From an uncultured Phycisphaerales bacterium (GTDB lineage Bacteria > Planctomycetota > Phycisphaerae > WQYP01), in NCBI GenBank assembly GCA_903845195.1, contig CAIMWO010000090.1, positions 124,001-188,000 on the forward strand: 64,000 bases of DNA, written 5' to 3'. Numbering within the stretch: position 1 is the first letter of the stretch; the number at the start of each line of letters is the position of its first letter. The position numbers and the translations under genes are program-made. Below, piece after piece: positions 35,663-44,459 of this stretch. Below the pieces are notes generated by a model. That model saw only the letters and a list, made by a program, of their open reading frames with translations, was not told the origin of the DNA and searched no databases.

Positions 35663-36451
35663 ATGTTTTCCGATCTGATGCCATTCTATCCCCTGCTGAT
35701 CCCGTTCCTGCTCGTGGCTTTCCGCGTGCTGGGAATCTTTGTATTTGTCCCCTTCTTCTCCAATCTCGCCCTGCCCGGAAATGTCAAGGTCCTCCTGAGC
35801 CTTGCAATCACCGTCTGCATCTGGAATGTCGTCCCCAAACCCACCGCCCTCCCGCTCGACCTCATCCACGCCGTCGTCGCCGTCGCCATCGAACTCTCCG
35901 TCGGACTCATGATCGGCCTCATGGTCGCCATGGTCTTCATGGGCATCCAACTCGGCGCCCACATGATCAGCCAGCAGATGGGCCTCTCCATGGCCACAAT
36001 CTACGACCCCATGTTTGAAGACCAGTCGACCGTCATCGAACAGGCCGCCTTCTGGGTGGCGCTGGTCGGTTTCCTCGGAATGGGCGGCCACCGCGAGATC
36101 ATCAATGCCGTCGTTTATAGCTATAATACGGTTCCGATGGGCGGCTCGCAGGCCGGCGGCGGCATGTCACCCGAATACATGCTCAACGCCACCCTCGGCG
36201 CCATGGACGCCTCCTTCCACGCCGCCGCCCGCGTCGCCATGCCCGCCCTCGTCGCATTCTTTCTCGCCACCCTCACCAGCGGTTTGATCTCGCGCGCCAT
36301 GCCCCAAATGAACATGATGACCCTCGGCATCAGCATCAACCTCCTGATCGGAATGGTGATGATCGCCATCGGTCTCACCGGTTGGTCACTCGTCGCCCAG
36401 GACAGTTTCCACGGACTATTTCGCGCGATAACACAAATTTTCAATCTTTAA
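35663..36451 (+). CDS. fliR: Flagellar export gate protein FliR
   Basis: FliR is the third gate subunit. The 262-residue protein has about six membrane segments, from FLLVAFRVLGIFVFVPFFSN at the start to LIGMVMIAIGLTGWSLVAQD at the end, and the family segment GLMIGLMVAMVFMGIQLGAH. It starts four bases after fliQ stops, so translation is likely coupled. flhB follows after 98 bases. Confidence 0.94.
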   Translation: MFSDLMPFYPLLIPFLLVAFRVLGIFVFVPFFSNLALPGNVKVLLSLAITVCIWNVVPKPTALPLDLIHAVVAVAIELSVGLMIGLMVAMVFMGIQLGAHMISQQMGLSMATIYDPMFEDQSTVIEQAAFWVALVGFLGMGGHREIINAVVYSYNTVPMGGSQAGGGMSPEYMLNATLGAMDASFHAAARVAMPALVAFFLATLTSGLISRAMPQMNMMTLGISINLLIGMVMIAIGLTGWSLVAQDSFHGLFRAITQIFNL

Positions 36452-36549
36452 AGGTCATAGAAATCAACTGTCGAATACAGATAACGCCCCCTAATGATCG
36501 CCCCTCATTGCGTTCTCATAAACCCAATCTTTAAGCCCCGGATCACGAT

Positions 36550-37632
36550 ATGGCAGAACATTTTGACGACAAGACCGAGCCGGCAACAGCACGACGCCGG
36601 GACGAGGCGCGGGAATCCGGCCAAATGCCCAAGTCCCAGGACCTCACCTCCGCCGCCCTGCTCCTCTTCGGCATGGTGGCCATTTCCCTGACCTCCACCA
36701 ACTTTATCAACGGCTTGGCCGGCTTAATGCGTGCCCTCTTGGGAAATCAGTTTTACGGCGATAATGCCGATGTTCTCGGCAATTCGATGCGTATCTCGCT
36801 GCCCGTGATGGTGCGTATCCTCAGTCCGATCCTCATCACGGTTCTTGGGGTATCGCTGATCACCACGTACATGCAGGTGGGATTCCGAATCACGACCAAA
36901 CCCCTCATGCCCAACCTTGCCAAATTGAACCCAGTCCAAGGCTTCGGACGCCTCTTCGGTGGGCAGAACTGGTTCCAATTGGCCATGAACCTATTCAAAA
37001 TGATCCTGGTGGCAGTGATCGCTTATAACCGCTTCAATCTTCACTTACCTGAAGTTGTGTCGCTCAGTGCCGTGGACTTCCCTGCAAACTTTTCTATCGC
37101 CGCCGGCATCATCTACGATCTGGCCTGGCGCATTGCCGTAGCACTGCTCATCCTCTCGCTCGTCGATTGGATTTACAAAAAATGGAAATTCGAACGCGAT
37201 ATCCGCATGTCCAAGCAGGAAATCAAGGACGAAGCCAAGATGATGGAAGGCGACCAGGCCATCAAAGGCCGCCGTCGTCAGCTCGGTCGCAAAATGATCA
37301 TGCAGCGGATCCACCGCGACGTGCCCCGCGCCGACGTCGTCGTGACCAACCCCACTGAACTAGCGGTAGCGTTGAAATACGATCCGAAGTCCATGAATGC
37401 ACCACGGGTAGTGGCCAAGGGCGCTGGCTTCCTCGCGGCGCGCATCCGCCAGATCGCCATTCAAAACGGTATCCCGCTCGTCGAACGCAAACCGCTTGCC
37501 CAGGCGCTCTACAAAACCGTCGACGTCGGCCAGGAAGTTCCCGCAGAGTTCTACCAGTCCATCGCCGAGATCCTCGCGTACGTCTACGAACTCGCAGGCA
37601 AAGGCCTCCGCCGTCTTCGCGAAGCCGTCTGA
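36550..37632 (+). CDS. flhB: Flagellar export switch protein FlhB, NPTE variant
   Basis: FlhB has four membrane segments and a cytoplasmic domain that cleaves itself at an NPTH motif to switch export from hook to filament substrates. The 360-residue protein shows DKTEPATARRRDEARESGQ at the N-terminus and MSKQEIKDEAKMMEGD before the cytoplasmic part. The cleavage loop here reads NPTE (about residues 267-270, TNPTELAVALKYD). Asn-Pro is kept but the histidine is not. No clear ribosome site precedes the ATG. Confidence 0.95.
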   Translation: MAEHFDDKTEPATARRRDEARESGQMPKSQDLTSAALLLFGMVAISLTSTNFINGLAGLMRALLGNQFYGDNADVLGNSMRISLPVMVRILSPILITVLGVSLITTYMQVGFRITTKPLMPNLAKLNPVQGFGRLFGGQNWFQLAMNLFKMILVAVIAYNRFNLHLPEVVSLSAVDFPANFSIAAGIIYDLAWRIAVALLILSLVDWIYKKWKFERDIRMSKQEIKDEAKMMEGDQAIKGRRRQLGRKMIMQRIHRDVPRADVVVTNPTELAVALKYDPKSMNAPRVVAKGAGFLAARIRQIAIQNGIPLVERKPLAQALYKTVDVGQEVPAEFYQSIAEILAYVYELAGKGLRRLREAV

Positions 37633-37752
37633 CAAAACTTAACTCACAATATTTTCAATTCTTCCAGACGCGCAAAATATGCACAACATCATATTTTGAA
37701 ATCCCCTCGCAAAATAATCTTTACCTTTTTCTAAAACTCGACGAGAAATGTC

Positions 37753-37780
37753 TTGCGTACACCGCGTTCGAAGGTAGAAT
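37753..37780 (+). promoter_or_regulatory. Possible sigma-70-type promoter before flhA
   Basis: TTGCGT (37753) and TAGAAT (37775) are 16 bases apart in a visibly AT-rich spacer of about 240 bases between flhB and flhA. The -35 box matches only in its first half. Confidence 0.3.
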
Positions 37781-37820
37781 CCCAAGTGATGTGCTACTTT
37801 GCGTCGCACGTCCGCACGCA

Positions 37821-37875
37821 CTGAAGCAGGATGCTTCAGACCACGCCCGGTTCTCCGGGGACGAATGGAGTCGTC
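37821..37875 (+). promoter_or_regulatory. Two GGA-loop hairpins in the flhA leader
   Basis: CTGAAGC-AGGAT-GCTTCAG (37821-37839) is a perfect seven-pair stem showing CAGGATG. GACGA-ATGGAG-TCGTC (37860-37875) is a perfect five-pair stem that holds the flhA ribosome site GGAG in an ANGGAN loop and ends directly at the ATG. This is the textbook two-site layout for CsrA repression of translation. Confidence 0.7.
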
Positions 37876-40035
37876 ATGGCCAGCGCCGCCACACTAGCAG
37901 CCAATCCCGCCGCCGGCGCGCCCCTCGGCCTGTCCTTCCTCAACAACCGCTACCTCCAAATGATCCACAAGCACCGCGGACTCATCATGCCCGCGGGCTT
38001 CATCACCATGGTCATGGTGTTGCTGGTCCCGCTTCCCCCATTCGCGCTCGATCTGCTGCTCGTGGCGAATCTGGCCATGGGCGCTATCATCCTCATCAGC
38101 GTCATCTTCGTGCGCACGCCGCTCGAACTCTCTATCTTCCCCTCGCTCCTCCTCGGCACAACGCTCTTCCGTCTCGTGCTCAACGTCGCCTCCACCCGGC
38201 TGATCCTCACCGCCGGTGACCGCGCCGGCACCGCCGAAACCGCCAGCGCCGCCGCCGGACACGTCATCCAGACCTTCGCCGAGTTCGTCGCCAAAGGCTC
38301 CCTCACCGTCGGCATCATCATCTTCATCATCCTCATCGTCATCCAATTCGTCGTCATCACCAAGGGTGCCACGCGTATCTCCGAAGTCGCCGCCCGCTTC
38401 ACCTTGGACGCCATGCCCGGCAAGCAGATGGCCATCGACGCCGACCTCAACGCCGGTCTCATCAAAGAAGATGAGGCCCGCCGCCGCCGCTCCGAAATCG
38501 CCCGCGAAGCCGAATTCTACGGGGCCATGGATGGTGCCTCAAAATTCGTCCGCGGCGACGCCGTTGCCGGCATCATCATCGTCTTCATCAACGTCCTCGG
38601 CGGCGCCGCCATCGGTATGCTCCAAAACGGCTGGCCCGTCGGCAAATGCATGGTCGTCTTCACCAAGCTCACCATCGGCGACGGCCTCGTCTCCCAGGTC
38701 CCCGCTCTCCTCATCAGTCTCGCTGCCGGCCTCCTCGTCACCCGCAACAGCTCCAAGGAAAACCTCGGCGAAGAATTCCTCCAGCAGCTCACCGGCCGCA
38801 CTTCCGCCCTCGCCGTCGTCGCCGCCTTCCTCTTCCTCATGAGTTTCACCGGCATGCCCATCTTCCCCCTCTGGACCCTCGCCATCTGCATCGGTGGCAT
38901 CGCCTGGATCATGTCGCGCAACCAGAAAGCCGTGGCCGATGCCGCCACCCGCCACGATCGCGCCGCCGCTACCGCCGCCCAAAAGAAACCCGAAAAAATC
39001 GAGAGCCTCCTTTCCGTCGACCCCATGGAACTCGAAGTCGGTTACCAACTCGTCCAACTCATCGATACCACCAAGGGCGGCGATCTCCTCGAACGCATCA
39101 GCCTCATCCGCCGCCAGATCGCCATCGAGTTCGGCGTCGTCGTGCCCCCCATCCGCATCCGCGACAACATGCAGATCGAACCCACCGCCTACATCGTCAA
39201 ACTCCGCGGCAACCCGCTGGCCAACGGCCACGTCTACCCGGGTCAATACCTCGCCATGGACTCGGGCACCGCCTCCGGAAAGATCGCCGGCATCGAAACC
39301 CGCGAACCCGCCTTCGGCCTCCCCGCCTGGTGGATCCAGGAAAGCCAGCGCTCCCAGGCCGAAATGATGAACTACACCGTCGTCGAAGCCAGCGGCGTCC
39401 TCGCCACGCACATCACCGAAGTCGTCAAGTCCCACTCCGCCGAACTCGTCACCCGCGAAGAAGTCGCCGCACTCATCAAACAGCTCAAGGAAAAATCCCC
39501 GTCCCTCGTCGAAGAAGTCATCCCCACCCAGATCAAGCCCGGCGAACTCCAGAAGATCCTCCAGAACCTCCTCCGCGAACGCGTCCCCGTCCGCGACCTC
39601 GAAACCATCCTCGAAACCCTCGGCGAATGGGCCGGCAAAACCAAAGACATCGACGTCCTCACCGAAGCCGTCCGCCACGGCCTCGCACGCACCATCTGCA
39701 ATCAGTACCGCGACGAAAGCAGCGTCATCCACTGCGTCACCGTCGATCCCCAGCTCGAAGACACCATCAACAGCTACATCGAACGCAATGAACGCGGCAG
39801 CTTCCTCACGCTTCCGCCCCAGCTCGCACGCCAGGTCGCCGAGAGCATCGCCGCCAACGTCAACAAACTCATGCAGCAGGGATTCACCGGCGTCGTCCTC
39901 TGCTCGCCGCAGGTGCGTGCGTTCGTACGCAAACTCATCGAGCAGTCGCTACCCGCCGTCGCCGTGCTTTCGTTCAATGAAATCGTCAAGGGCATCAATG
40001 TGGAATCCGTTGGCATCGTGGGAGTAAATGGATGA
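37876..40035 (+). CDS. flhA: Flagellar export protein FlhA
   Basis: FlhA is the largest export gate component; its cytoplasmic ring docks export substrates and chaperones. The 719-residue protein has about eight membrane segments in the first 340 residues (VPLPPFALDLLLVANLAMGA and LFRLVLNVASTRLILT are recognisable) and a C-terminal cytoplasmic domain. The ATG at 37876 is preferred because GGAG lies five bases upstream. The in-frame ATG at 37831 sits in the loop of a hairpin. The last codons overlap flhF by four bases. Confidence 0.96.
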   Translation: MASAATLAANPAAGAPLGLSFLNNRYLQMIHKHRGLIMPAGFITMVMVLLVPLPPFALDLLLVANLAMGAIILISVIFVRTPLELSIFPSLLLGTTLFRLVLNVASTRLILTAGDRAGTAETASAAAGHVIQTFAEFVAKGSLTVGIIIFIILIVIQFVVITKGATRISEVAARFTLDAMPGKQMAIDADLNAGLIKEDEARRRRSEIAREAEFYGAMDGASKFVRGDAVAGIIIVFINVLGGAAIGMLQNGWPVGKCMVVFTKLTIGDGLVSQVPALLISLAAGLLVTRNSSKENLGEEFLQQLTGRTSALAVVAAFLFLMSFTGMPIFPLWTLAICIGGIAWIMSRNQKAVADAATRHDRAAATAAQKKPEKIESLLSVDPMELEVGYQLVQLIDTTKGGDLLERISLIRRQIAIEFGVVVPPIRIRDNMQIEPTAYIVKLRGNPLANGHVYPGQYLAMDSGTASGKIAGIETREPAFGLPAWWIQESQRSQAEMMNYTVVEASGVLATHITEVVKSHSAELVTREEVAALIKQLKEKSPSLVEEVIPTQIKPGELQKILQNLLRERVPVRDLETILETLGEWAGKTKDIDVLTEAVRHGLARTICNQYRDESSVIHCVTVDPQLEDTINSYIERNERGSFLTLPPQLARQVAESIAANVNKLMQQGFTGVVLCSPQVRAFVRKLIEQSLPAVAVLSFNEIVKGINVESVGIVGVNG

Positions 40036-41300
40036 ACGTAAAAACCTTTCATGGACCGTCGATCGCTGAAGCACTCGCCAAGGTCAAACAGGAGCTCGGC
40101 TCATCCGCCGTCATCCTGCACACCCGCAGCTTCAAACGCGGCGGCATCATGGGCCTCGGCGCCCGCACCATCGTCGAAATCACCGCCGGCACCGGCGCCG
40201 CACAAAAGAAACGCCCCGTTGCCGCTGCGGCAAAATCCCGTAACGGCGACAGCGGCGTCTTCGCCAATGCCGGCGCCGCCACCGCCGTCGCCGAACGCCA
40301 CGTCCTCCGCAATGCCTACAGCTCCACCCGGCCCGCAGCATCATCTGCCTCCACCCCTGCCCCTTCCACCCGTGACCTCGCCACCACCCTCCTCAAAGAA
40401 CCCGTCTTCGAACTCCGCAATGAACTCTCCTCGCTTCGCACCATGGTCGAAAGCCTGCTCCAACGCACCAGCCGCGTCGCCGGTCAGCGCTCCGACCTCC
40501 CCGAACAGCTCGGCAAACTCTACGCCCAGCTCATCGAACAACAGGTCTCCGACGAAATCGCCATCCGCGTCATCGACGACGTCAAGGCGGAACTCGCACC
40601 CGAACAGCTTTCCAACGCCAACGCCGTCCGCGAACGCCTCCTCCAGAAAATCGAACAGCTCATCCCCGCCAACCTCGCCACCTCCGCCGCCCGCCCCAAC
40701 ACCGGCGCCGGCTGCCGCAGCATCTGCCTCATCGGCCCCACCGGCGTCGGAAAGACCACCACCATCGCCAAGCTCGCCGCCGCCTTCAAACTCCGCCAAC
40801 GCAAAAAGGTCGGCCTCATCACCATCGATACCTACCGCATCGCCGCCGTCGATCAGCTCCGCACCTACGCCAACATCATCGGCGTGCCCCTCAAAGTCGT
40901 CCTCACCCCCGCCGAACTCGTCACCGCCATGAAGGAAATGTCCGACTGCGACGTCATCCTCATCGACACCGCCGGCCGCGCTCAGTCCGATCAACCCAAA
41001 CTCAACGAACTCTCCCACTTCGTCCACGCCGCCCAGCCCTCCGAAGTCCACCTCGTCCTCTCCTCCACCACGCACCCCGAAGCCATGGAAGCCGCCCTCG
41101 AAGAGTTCGGCCGCGTCCGTGTTGACCAGATCATCTTTACAAAGCTCGACGAAGCGGTATCCTTCGGCGTATTGCTCAACGTCGCTCGCAAGGCCAGCAA
41201 GGCCCTCTCGTACATCACCACCGGGCAGGATGTGCCCGACAACATCGAAGTGGGGCAACCCCGTAGGCTCGCAAAACTCATTCTGGGTGAGAAACTCTAA
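40032..41300 (+). CDS. flhF: Flagellar placement GTPase FlhF
   Basis: FlhF is an SRP-type GTPase that recruits the first flagellar parts to the right place, often a pole. The 422-residue protein has an N-terminal B domain with a basic Ala-rich linker, an N domain, and a G domain with GPTGVGKTTTIAKLA (about 236-250), DTYRIAAVDQLRTYA and DTAGRAQSD. The ATG overlaps the flhA stop (ATGA), so translation is coupled. flhG follows 68 bases later, as in many polar flagellates. Confidence 0.94.
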   Translation: MNVKTFHGPSIAEALAKVKQELGSSAVILHTRSFKRGGIMGLGARTIVEITAGTGAAQKKRPVAAAAKSRNGDSGVFANAGAATAVAERHVLRNAYSSTRPAASSASTPAPSTRDLATTLLKEPVFELRNELSSLRTMVESLLQRTSRVAGQRSDLPEQLGKLYAQLIEQQVSDEIAIRVIDDVKAELAPEQLSNANAVRERLLQKIEQLIPANLATSAARPNTGAGCRSICLIGPTGVGKTTTIAKLAAAFKLRQRKKVGLITIDTYRIAAVDQLRTYANIIGVPLKVVLTPAELVTAMKEMSDCDVILIDTAGRAQSDQPKLNELSHFVHAAQPSEVHLVLSSTTHPEAMEAALEEFGRVRVDQIIFTKLDEAVSFGVLLNVARKASKALSYITTGQDVPDNIEVGQPRRLAKLILGEKL

Positions 41301-41368
41301 CCCGTCTCCCCCTTCGCCCCGCTCAAACCGGGGCCAGTGGAAGATCGGAAAAAATAAAAGGATTGCAC

Positions 41369-42226
41369 ATGACGGTCATGGACCAGGCCACCCAACTCCG
41401 CCAAATCGCCCGCCGCGCCTCCTCCCGCGCCCAGACCATCGCCATCACTTCCGGCAAGGGTGGCGTCGGAAAGACCAACCTCTCCGTCAACCTCTCCACC
41501 GTCCTGGCCGCCATGAAACGCCGCGTCGTCCTCATGGATGCCGACCTCGGCCTCGCCAACGCCGACATCCTTTGCAACGTTCAGCCGCGCTTCAATCTCG
41601 CCCATGTCGTCGCCGGTCAGCGCCAGCTTTCCGAAGTGCTCATGCCCGTCCCCGCGGGCTTTTCCTTGATTCCCGGCGCCTCGGGCCTGGCCAAAATGGC
41701 CGACCTCGCCGAATCCGACCGCACACGCATCGTCGCCGACCTCGAATCCATCGCCGACAACACCGACCTGCTCATCATCGACACCGGCGCCGGCATCGGC
41801 CGCAACGTCCTCTCCTTCACCAGCTCCGCCGATCACGTCTTCATCGTCACCACCCCCGAACCCACCGCCATCACTGACGCCTACGCCGTCCTCAAAGTCC
41901 TCGTCCGCTGCGGCACCGCCGGCAAAATCTCCATCATGGTCAACATGGCCAAGAACCGCGATGAGGCCAAACAAGTCCACGAACGCATCGCCTCCGTCGC
42001 CCGCCAATTCCTCAAAACCGATATCGCTTTCGCCGGATATGTCGTCACCGACGTCGCCGTGCAGCAGGCCGTCCGCAAACGCGCCCCCTTCGTCCTCCAA
42101 TATCCCAACTGCGGCGCCGCCCAATGCATGCAGGCCTGGGCCAACCGCATCGATCACCACGTCGACGTCACCGCAGCCACCACACGCCCCAGTTTCTTCA
42201 CCCGTCTGTCATCCTGGTGGAAGTGA
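41369..42226 (+). CDS. flhG: Flagellar number regulator FlhG (FleN, MinD-like ATPase)
   Basis: FlhG is a MinD-type ATPase that limits flagellar number, acting with FlhF. The 285-residue protein has the deviant Walker A SGKGGVGKTNLSVNLS near residue 28, MDADLGLANADI, and DTGAGIGRNVLSF. The ATG at 41369 has AAAGGA six bases upstream; a TTG six bases earlier overlaps the site. A C-terminal segment ends in SFFTRLSSWWK, which could be a membrane-targeting helix. Confidence 0.94.
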   Translation: MTVMDQATQLRQIARRASSRAQTIAITSGKGGVGKTNLSVNLSTVLAAMKRRVVLMDADLGLANADILCNVQPRFNLAHVVAGQRQLSEVLMPVPAGFSLIPGASGLAKMADLAESDRTRIVADLESIADNTDLLIIDTGAGIGRNVLSFTSSADHVFIVTTPEPTAITDAYAVLKVLVRCGTAGKISIMVNMAKNRDEAKQVHERIASVARQFLKTDIAFAGYVVTDVAVQQAVRKRAPFVLQYPNCGAAQCMQAWANRIDHHVDVTAATTRPSFFTRLSSWWK

Positions 42227-42297
42227 AATACTTAACTTGAAAGCAGTCGACCGCATTGTCGGCCGCTGGCTTTCACCCCTGACTCCTTGGAGTGGCC

Positions 42298-42633
42298 ATG
42301 AAACTCAGCCCCTTTATCGCCGGTGCCTTCGGTGTCGTGGGCTTTGTTCTTTCCGTACTCGCCGGCCTCATCGCCGACAACTCCTTTGAGAGCATCCTCC
42401 TGAAGGCCATGCTCGCCGCCATCGTCTGCTACATCGTCGGTTACATCGTCGGCATGATCGCCGCCCAGGTTTCCACCGAGCACGCCCAGCGCATCGCCAA
42501 GAAAGTCGCCGAGGCCGACGCCGCTGATGAACTCAAAGCCCAGGAAGAAATGGCCAAGCAAGCCGCCGAGGCCGCTGCAGTGGCCCAATCCGGGGAGGTC
42601 GTCATCGGCGAAGTCGCCACACCCCGCCCATAA
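42298..42633 (+). CDS. Small membrane protein between flhG and the sigma factor
   Basis: The 111-residue protein has two hydrophobic helices at about residues 5-25 and 37-57, then a charged Ala/Glu/Lys-rich tail that is probably a coiled coil. It starts with ATG 42298, preceded by TTGGAG. A complementary ACTCC lies immediately before, so the ribosome site may be partly paired. I do not recognise a family. Its fixed place between flhG and the sigma gene suggests a flagellar or envelope role. Confidence 0.7.
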   Translation: MKLSPFIAGAFGVVGFVLSVLAGLIADNSFESILLKAMLAAIVCYIVGYIVGMIAAQVSTEHAQRIAKKVAEADAADELKAQEEMAKQAAEAAAVAQSGEVVIGEVATPRP

Positions 42634-42764
42634 TCATCACAGTTTTTGCACGTCAACATGTCTGACTTGAACTTTTTTTGAAATTGTCAGAAAAAATTTC
42701 GACTTAGCCCTTTTCAAATGGGCACAGTTGGAGCAGAATACTACAAGTGGTTGTCCGATAACGC

Positions 42765-42846
42765 AGGCCAAGGATTGGCCTCTCAAGGACGAGCCGCTGC
42801 CGTGAGTGGGACAAACCCGCGGCAGCTTAAAGGTCAAGGAGCGACC
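42765..42846 (+). promoter_or_regulatory. Three GGA-loop hairpins in the leader of the flagellar sigma gene
   Basis: AGGCCAA-GGA-TTGGCCT (42765-42781), CTC-AAGGAC-GAG (42782-42793) and GGTC-AAGGAGC-GACC (42832-42846) each show GGA in a loop; the last contains the ribosome site AAGGAG. Between them lies a GCTGCCG/CGGCAGC stem (42796-42826). TCCGATAA at 42754-42761 resembles a sigma-28 -10 box, but the -35 position (AGAA) is poor. Confidence 0.62.
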
Positions 42847-42847
42847 C

Positions 42848-43651
42848 ATGGCGAAAACGCATACCACTACATCAGCTGTTATACAAGATATTAACGACGT
42901 CTGGCGTGCCTTCAAAAAGCACAAGTCAGAAGAACTGCGCAACTTGCTCATGCTGGAATATCTTCCCATGGTCAAGTACAACGCCGAGCGCATCTTCCAG
43001 AAACTCCCCGACGAAGTCGAACTCGACGACCTCATGCAGGCTGGCATCTTCGGCCTCAAAGACGCCATCGAGTCCTTCGACCTCGAACGCGGCGTCAAGT
43101 TCGAGACCTACTGCGCCCCCCGCATCCGCGGCGCCATCCTCGACGAACTCCGCTCCATGGACTGGGTCCCGCGCCTCGTCCGCTCCCGCTCCCACAAACT
43201 CGACCAGATCACCAAGCAACTCGAAATGGAACTCGGACGCACACCCAGCGAAGATGAAATCTCCAAACGCCTCGGCCTCCCCACCGGCGAGTACGACAAA
43301 CTCATGAAAGACGCCACCGCCGTCACCCAGGTCTCCCTCTCGCGCAAATGGTTCGAAACCGACGGCAACAAAGACGTCCGCGAAATCGACGTCCTCGAAG
43401 ATCGCCGCACCACCGACCCCACCGATGAAATCCAGCGCCGCGACCTCAAAGGCCTCATCACCAAAGGCCTCACCCGCGCCGAACGCCTCATCCTCATCCT
43501 CTACTACTACGAAGAAATGACCATGAAGGAAATCGGCGCCACCCTCGACCTCTCCGAGTCCCGCGTCTCCCAGATGCACTCCTCCATCATCATGCGTCTC
43601 AAAGCCCAGATGGCCAACAAAGACAAAGAATTCGTCTCCGACGCCGAATAA
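42848..43651 (+). CDS. fliA: WhiG/FliA-type (sigma-28) flagellar sigma factor
   Basis: The 267-residue protein is a group 3 sigma factor with region 2 (MLEYLPMVKYNAERIF, LDDLMQAGIFGLKDAIESFD, FETYCAPRIRGAILDELRSM), region 3, and region 4 (LTRAERLILILYYYEEMTMKEI then SESRVSQMHSSII). The RGAILDELR and WVPRLVR segments are typical of the FliA/WhiG group. It directs transcription of flagellar genes with TAAA-N15-GCCGATAA promoters, one of which lies in front of fliL. ATG 42848 has AAGGAG six bases upstream, within a GGA-loop hairpin. A terminator follows. Confidence 0.93.
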   Translation: MAKTHTTTSAVIQDINDVWRAFKKHKSEELRNLLMLEYLPMVKYNAERIFQKLPDEVELDDLMQAGIFGLKDAIESFDLERGVKFETYCAPRIRGAILDELRSMDWVPRLVRSRSHKLDQITKQLEMELGRTPSEDEISKRLGLPTGEYDKLMKDATAVTQVSLSRKWFETDGNKDVREIDVLEDRRTTDPTDEIQRRDLKGLITKGLTRAERLILILYYYEEMTMKEIGATLDLSESRVSQMHSSIIMRLKAQMANKDKEFVSDAE

Positions 43652-43691
43652 CGATGCCGCCTCAGATACCCGCACTCATATCCATAAATTC

Positions 43692-43720
43692 ACAAAGCCC
43701 TGGAAGTTCCAGGGCTTTGT
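43692..43720 (+). terminator. Intrinsic terminator after the flagellar sigma gene
   Basis: The arms ACAAAGCCCTGGAA and TTCCAGGGCTTTGT form a 14-pair stem with a single-base loop, or a 12-pair stem with a short loop, followed by TTGTTGTTG. It ends the flagellar locus. Confidence 0.85.
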
Positions 43721-43854
43721 TGTTGTTGTAGGTGTCTCGACTGGGTTTGAGGCCCTCCCCCGCCCCCACCACCGCCCGACCATCACCAGATCCCACTGAC
43801 ATTAATAATGCCCGGCGGACCGGCACACTTCCCAGTATTCACCGCGCATATCGC

Positions 43855-43860
43855 TATAAT
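43855..43860 (+). promoter_or_regulatory. Predicted -10 box for a leaderless transcript
   Basis: A perfect TATAAT ends seven bases before the ATG at 43868, and no ribosome binding site is present. Confidence 0.55.
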
Positions 43861-43867
43861 CGCCAGC

Positions 43868-44434
43868 ATGCCGTTAACCCCTACCGACACTACCGACAAC
43901 CCCGAGTTCCTCGATCGCATCAACGCCATCGTCACGGCGACGGCCCAGCGCTATCATCCCCCAGAATTGCGCGTCTTCCGGATCGACAACTGGTTCGACG
44001 CCAAATGGTTTGGCTTTGCCGGCAAGACGTTGGGCGCTCTTGGCGTCTGGGGCCGCACTCGCCCCATCATCCCCCCATTCGTCCGCAACCGTCTCACGGC
44101 ACGAAGTTGGTTCACGTACCGCCAGGAAAGTGCCACCTATGAATATGCCGGCGACGGGCCGGAAATCCATCACCAAGGCAGCTCCGGAGACAATCTTCAG
44201 CGTGCTGCGAAAATCATCGCGCCCGGTGCGGCCCTCTACTGGTACAGCGGCAATTCTCAAACCAACGGCCGCGGAAGCCTTATGGGTTACATCCCGATTA
44301 ATCCCCCGACCTACTGGGGCTTCTATCTCGGCTTCGAGCTTCGTGAGACCTGGCAAGTCGCGACGCTCCTCAACCTCAATCGCACGGAGCTGCTGCCTCT
44401 AGAGAACTGCTGCGACCGCCTGCATTCCCCTTAA
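43868..44434 (+). CDS. Hypothetical cytoplasmic protein
   Basis: The 188-residue protein has no signal peptide or membrane helix. It has a helical start (TDNPEFLDRINAIVTATAQR) and a beta-rich middle (RVFRIDNWFDAKWFGFAGKT, RSWFTYRQESATYEYAG). I do not recognise a family. The start ATG 43868 is preceded by TATAAT seven bases away. The gene stands alone between the flagellar terminator and the convergent pstB. Confidence 0.65.
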   Translation: MPLTPTDTTDNPEFLDRINAIVTATAQRYHPPELRVFRIDNWFDAKWFGFAGKTLGALGVWGRTRPIIPPFVRNRLTARSWFTYRQESATYEYAGDGPEIHHQGSSGDNLQRAAKIIAPGAALYWYSGNSQTNGRGSLMGYIPINPPTYWGFYLGFELRETWQVATLLNLNRTELLPLENCCDRLHSP

Positions 44435-44459
44435 CGCGTCTCTCCCTCCCCCACACTCT

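Noticed and set aside
38600-39790. Long Arg/His/Pro-rich frames opposite or overlapping flhA
   Set aside because: Composition is that of shifted GC-rich codons, with no ribosome site or domain.
42721-42846. Possible c-di-GMP (GEMM) riboswitch before the flagellar sigma gene
   Set aside because: ACGCA and a late GCTGCCG recall parts of the motif, but the first conserved half and the tetraloop arrangement are missing. GGA-loop hairpins explain the region better.
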